Source: Scolanthus callimorphus (taxonomy: Eukaryota; Cnidaria; Anthozoa; Actiniaria; Edwardsiidae). Taken from it: a stretch of DNA of 64,000 nucleotides. The translations under genes were made by a program, and so were the position numbers. The stretch spans positions 26,969,532 through 27,033,531 of the forward strand of contig CM066912.1 in assembly GCA_033964015.1 (NCBI GenBank), given 5' to 3'. Of the stretch, positions 60,335 to 64,000 are shown piece by piece. The notes under the pieces are model-generated. The model was not told the DNA's origin. It did not search any database and saw only the letters and a program-made list of their open reading frames with translations. The stretch's first letter is position 1. Every line of letters begins with the position of its first letter.

Positions 60335-60490
60335 ACTGTACTCGGTGTTTTTATCGCAGAAAACCCGGTCCGTTCGCTGATTGGGCGCCATCGTGGAATT
60401 TTGAGGCACGGGGTCCCTAGGGACCAATGGTGCCCCATCAGCGAACGGACCGGTCTGTTTCTGGGATAAAAATACCCAGTACACATGCCT
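60335..60490. repeat. Palindrome with GGTCCGTTCGCTGAT arms
   Basis: TGTACTCGGTGTTTTTATCG...CCGGTCCGTTCGCTGATTGGG is followed by its imperfect reverse complement ending GGGATAAAAATACCCAGTACA, with a short CCCTAGGG loop. Confidence 0.8.
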
Positions 60491-60649
60491 CAACCTTTCA
60501 AATCACCCAATCAGCAAAGGCCCTCAAATGGCTGTCAAAACCAGAGCATTATCATTGACAATGCATGCATCTATAAACTCTTTCCTCAATATTTTTATGA
60601 TTTCCTTCTTGGTTGATGCATCATTTGGGTACAAGTTGTGTTTTCAAGA

Positions 60650-60945
60650 AATTATCCATCCCTCCATCCCTCCCCCCCCCCCCCCCCATGGAAGGGATTG
60701 GAAATTCTGGAGGGGTGGGGGTCAATTTACCTGATCTTTTCCATACAAAAACTGTATTTATTTACCTGATCTTTTCCATACAAAAATTGTATTTATTACC
60801 TGATCTTTCCATACAAAAACTGTATTTATTTACCTGATCTTTTCCATACAAATACTGTATTTTTCTTTGGAAATTCTAGAGGGGGGGTGTTCACTTCTCA
60901 ACACCCTTCCGTGGGGGGTATGGATATTTTCTGGAACTACACAAG
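60650..60945. mobile_element. C-tract foldback with internal 43-bp tandem repeat
   Basis: Its ends match the repeat at 15985-16168 in opposite orientation. Here the unit TTACCTGATCTTTTCCATAC... is repeated four times (60728-60860), whereas the other copy has one. Confidence 0.75.
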
Positions 60946-61236
60946 GACACAAAAATGTCAGTCCTTCCCCTCTTACCTCTGTATGACTGCCCAATGCATC
61001 ACCCAACATTCTCTCAATATTTTCTCATAATTGCTATTTTCTGCTGATGCGTCAGAGGGTAAGTTATCTCATTAGGTGTCTGGCCAGCCTGTGAAAGGAT
61101 GAAGAATTTCAGACTGACAACATGTAGTCAAGAAAAAGGCAGCTTATAATTATAAACAATCATCTGGACACGGTTCAAACCTTAGTAATTTCTCATGAGA
61201 AAGCAGACCAAGAAACAGGGGGCAGATGTAAACTAT
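60946..61236. other. Intergenic, nothing recognised
   Basis: No coding exon and no clear repeat; a CCCAATGCATCACCCAACATT segment recalls 59960-59975. Confidence 0.4.
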
Positions 61237-61775
61237 TAGATAGATAGATAGTAGATAGATAGATAGTTTATTAAATATAATCATTGCAGCCAATAGGCTG
61301 AATTATGAAAATATTATTTACAATACTAAAAACTATAATAATAATAACAATAATATTTACAAGGAAAATTTAAGATAAAATTACAAAATTTGTTCAAAAA
61401 TATCGAGGCTTTAAAAACTATTTACAAGATGGCATTGTGCGTTAAAAAAGGTGCTCTTTGCCCTGTTTGTGTTGAATTTGATGTTATATGTTCTTGGATG
61501 TCTTAGCGCGTACGTAGAATTAAAACGAGGTGGTATGAGATGATGCAGGCGATGCTCTGTGTCGTTAACAATATTATCAAAAAGAGACTTACAGAGCTCC
61601 TGGTGGTGTTTGACTAACGGACCCAGGTCTGCCTGTACCATCGCCTCGTTGTAGCTAATATAAGGATAAATGATTGACAGCGCTCTTTTTTGGACCCGTT
61701 CGAGATCTTTGATAAGATAAAGAGGCAAGGAAGAATGGAAGACTGGAATGGCATAATCGCGTGCACTGACCCCAA
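61237..61775 (-). mobile_element. 5-prime truncated LINE with (CTAT)n tail
   Basis: The minus-strand frame ending at 61411 encodes a LINE C-terminus (FHSSLPLYLIKDLERVQKR, LHHLIPPRFN, NAQCHLVNSF). The catalytic RT core is absent. The 3-prime end passes through an AT-rich stretch into a (TAGA)n/(CTAT)n microsatellite at 61237-61268. The 5-prime end lies inside a dispersed repeat whose uninterrupted version is at 62200-62440. Confidence 0.75.
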
Positions 61776-62154
61776 ATGGCACCCCATCTTTCTGAGTTCT
61801 CCTGACATCCACGCTTATATGGTGACTAAATATTGCTTTTTGGTGACTAAAATTTGTTGAATTGGCCACCAATGGCACCTAGCGAAAAATGTTAATGTCT
61901 GTCCCTGGACTACTATTTTAGTTGGAACTTGTATCAGCATAAGATGGAGGAATAATTGCAAGGGAGGAATATAAATAATAATAAAAATGTACCTTACACA
62001 AGTGAGCTGAGAGCTATAAACATTGCCGAACTGGGATCATACCCTGGTGCACAGCCAAGAGTTTTAATAGAAAAGAAAAGATAGTGTCCCAAGCATTTAC
62101 TGTATTTTTGGTTTCTAGAAAGGGGCCTGGACCCCCTTGGCCTCCCCCTGGCTA

Positions 62155-62440
62155 CACCCCTGATACTACTGACACTGATACATGGACTACAGGGCCCGAC
62201 ATTACGACCATATGGTCGGCAATGGCGACTAAATTTGGGGGCTTGGCGACCAACATTTTTAAGCTGGTCGCCAAATGGCACCCCATCTTTCTGAGTTTTC
62301 CTGACATCCACGCTTATGTGGTGACTAAATATTGCTTTTTGGCGACTAAAATTTGTTGAATTGGCCACCAATGGCACCTAGCGACTACTATGTCTGTCCC
62401 TGGACTACTATTTTAGTTGGAACTGGTATCAGCATAAAAA
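62155..62440. repeat. Dispersed repeat with GGTCGCCAAATGGCACC
   Basis: The segment 62275-62440 matches 61770-61925 (about 95% by eye), and CGACCATATGGTCG forms a small palindrome at its start. The other copy is interrupted by the LINE. Confidence 0.7.
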
Positions 62441-62796
62441 GATGGAAGAATAATTTAATGTCATGTTTTACCTTGTACCAGAAATTCACTGATGTTGTGA
62501 CTCCATCATTCATTGTAGATTCAACATGATGCCACCTTAGAATAAAACAAGAGTGTAGAGCAATGTATGGTGTGAACAGTAGTATCAATTTATTTTTAAA
62601 AATCTGAGCACTATCAAGTTTTTATAGTTTTTATAGTTTTTATGAGTTTTTATAGAAATAGGAGGCCATATTTAATTTTACCCCACTTTGTCTATTCACT
62701 GATTTCAAGAAATCGGTTAAATTTATTCAAAGAAAACGATACCAAGTGGAAAGCTGAATAGTCGTTTTATTGACTGGCAAAAAATGACACTAATCG

Positions 62797-63330
62797 GCAG
62801 GGCATCTGGGGAAGTGTGGTAAAAATGGGCCAAAAAGTGCGGAAAAGTGCGGGATTTTTCAGAAAAAAGTGCGGAAAAAAAGTGCGGAAAACGGTCAAAA
62901 GTGCGGTAAAGTGCGGTAATATATTTTTTTTTAATTTGCAGTTTTCTGTTGATTTTCTGTTTGTTTTGTCCCTATTAAAGGTAATTTCGTTGAAATTGAT
63001 AATAGCTAACTTCTAAACTTTGAATGATCAATATTTAGGTCAAGAACAACGGAAAAATGCAAAAAGAGGGGCTCACCATGCTTAGCTTACACACCATAAG
63101 TCATTTAGATTAATGTGCTTTACTGGTTTGCGTGAAGAAAAACTTGAACCCCAAAAATCATAAAGGCCTATTTCTCCAGTAAATCAACTCCTGTAACATT
63201 AATTTAACTGCAGGAGTTGTTCATATATTATCAACGTCTTGCAATAATAAACGGTCTAAACTACTCCAAAATGTAAACTTCGTACGAAAAAAAAAATCTG
63301 TTTCGTCATCACCATCTATGGTAAATGGCT
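62797..63330 (+). repeat. Tandem duplication, copy 1 (empty site)
   Basis: Begins GGCAGGGCATCTGGGGAAGT, with GTGCGG-rich repeats, then AT-rich sequence ending GTCATCACCATCTATGGTAAAT. Copy 2 follows directly at 63341. Confidence 0.8.
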
Positions 63331-63340
63331 CCGGCAGTTT

Positions 63341-64000
63341 CATGGGCAGGGCATCTGGGGAAGTGCGGTAAAAAACGGCAAAAAAGTGCGGGATTTTTTA
63401 GAAAAAAGTGTGGTAAAAACGGTGAAAAGTGCGGTAAAGTGCGGTAAATTATTTTCTTTAATTTGAAGGTTTGCGCTTTTGGGGATCATAACGAGTCGTT
63501 TCTGCTGATTTTCTATTTGTTTTGTCATTTTTAGACGTAATTTCGTTGAAGCTGATGTAACTGCTAACTTATTAAACTTCGCATGATCAATATTAGGTCA
63601 AGAACAATGGAAAAATGCAAAAAAAGAGGGGCTCACCATGCTTGCTTGCGCGGCATCAGTCTTTAAAACTCGAACCCCTAAATCACTAAGAGCGCATATT
63701 TCTCCATACAATCAACTCCCGCATGCGTTGTTCATAACAATAGAGCAGATTTCGTATGACTGTGAAAAGTACCACCACAAAGCTGTTCCGCGCCGCGACC
63801 GTGACAGTACCGCGACTACGCGATTTCATTGGCGATTTCATTCCATTTACAGCAGGCCAGGTTCCGTACCGCCACCGCAACAGTACCGCGCCGCATCGCG
63901 GCATTTTTCACAGTCATACGAAATCTGCTCTATCTTGCAATAAAGTTCTCCAAAATGTAAACTTTGTGCTTTGTCATCACCATCTTAATCTAGGGTAAAT
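63341..64000 (+). repeat. Tandem duplication, copy 2 (with MITE)
   Basis: Same order of segments as copy 1, about 85-90% alike by eye, interrupted at 63738-63937 by a MITE. It runs to the window edge. Confidence 0.8.
63738..63937. mobile_element. Mariner-like MITE, unexpanded copy
   Basis: The ends GAGCAGATTTCGTATGACTG and the reverse complement CAGTCATACGAAATCTGCTC are exact, with TA on each side. The interior carries CGCGACCGTGACAGTACCGC, the likely seed of the hexamer array in the copy at 41905-42217. Confidence 0.85.

Overview
The window is animal nuclear DNA, most likely from an anthozoan cnidarian (coral or sea-anemone grade). It is AT-rich, with short GT-AG exons in long introns. It holds tandem secreted phospholipase A2 (PLA2) genes, C2H2 zinc-finger genes, a BEL/Pao retrotransposon, CR1/L2-like LINE fragments and very many foldback or MITE elements. 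The species call is inference from gene content; no marker gene fixes it.

Layout. 1.7-4.2 kb, 5.6-10.3 kb and 21.4-30.3 kb (all +): three paralogous secreted PLA2 genes. Each has five coding exons with the same intron phases (0, 1, 2, 1), and I could trace each from start to stop. 12.3-15.5 kb (-) and 16.2-19.8 kb (+): two head-to-head C2H2 zinc-finger genes, sharing about 0.7 kb of upstream DNA and sitting between the second and third PLA2 genes. 32.2-54.3 kb (-): a complete cGMP-dependent protein kinase gene of 19 coding exons (about 738 codons), with tandem cyclic-nucleotide-binding domains, an AGC kinase domain and a PKG-type C-terminus. Its second intron carries a full-length BEL/Pao element (44209-50407) with near-identical LTRs and a 5-bp target duplication. 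54.3-64 kb: no convincing host gene; truncated LINEs, palindromes, G-tracts, and a tandem duplication in which one copy is interrupted by a MITE.

How the parts relate. The PLA2 genes encode secreted precursors: a signal peptide on exon 1, a short propeptide, an R-S-K-R processing motif at the start of exon 3, the calcium loop on exon 3, the catalytic His-Asp on exon 4, and the second Asp plus C-terminal cysteines on exon 5. The zinc-finger and kinase genes have no evident functional link to them.

The most useful observation is technical. At least eleven reading-frame breaks were found, in the kinase gene, one zinc-finger gene, the BEL element and the LINEs. Every one is a single missing base and none is an insertion, and several lie in homopolymers. 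When one base is allowed at each of the five kinase sites, all 19 exons fit in phase and the total becomes a multiple of three. This points to uncorrected deletion errors in the assembly rather than to pseudogenes. No wholly new multi-gene system was recognised; the most unusual DNA structures are listed as findings.
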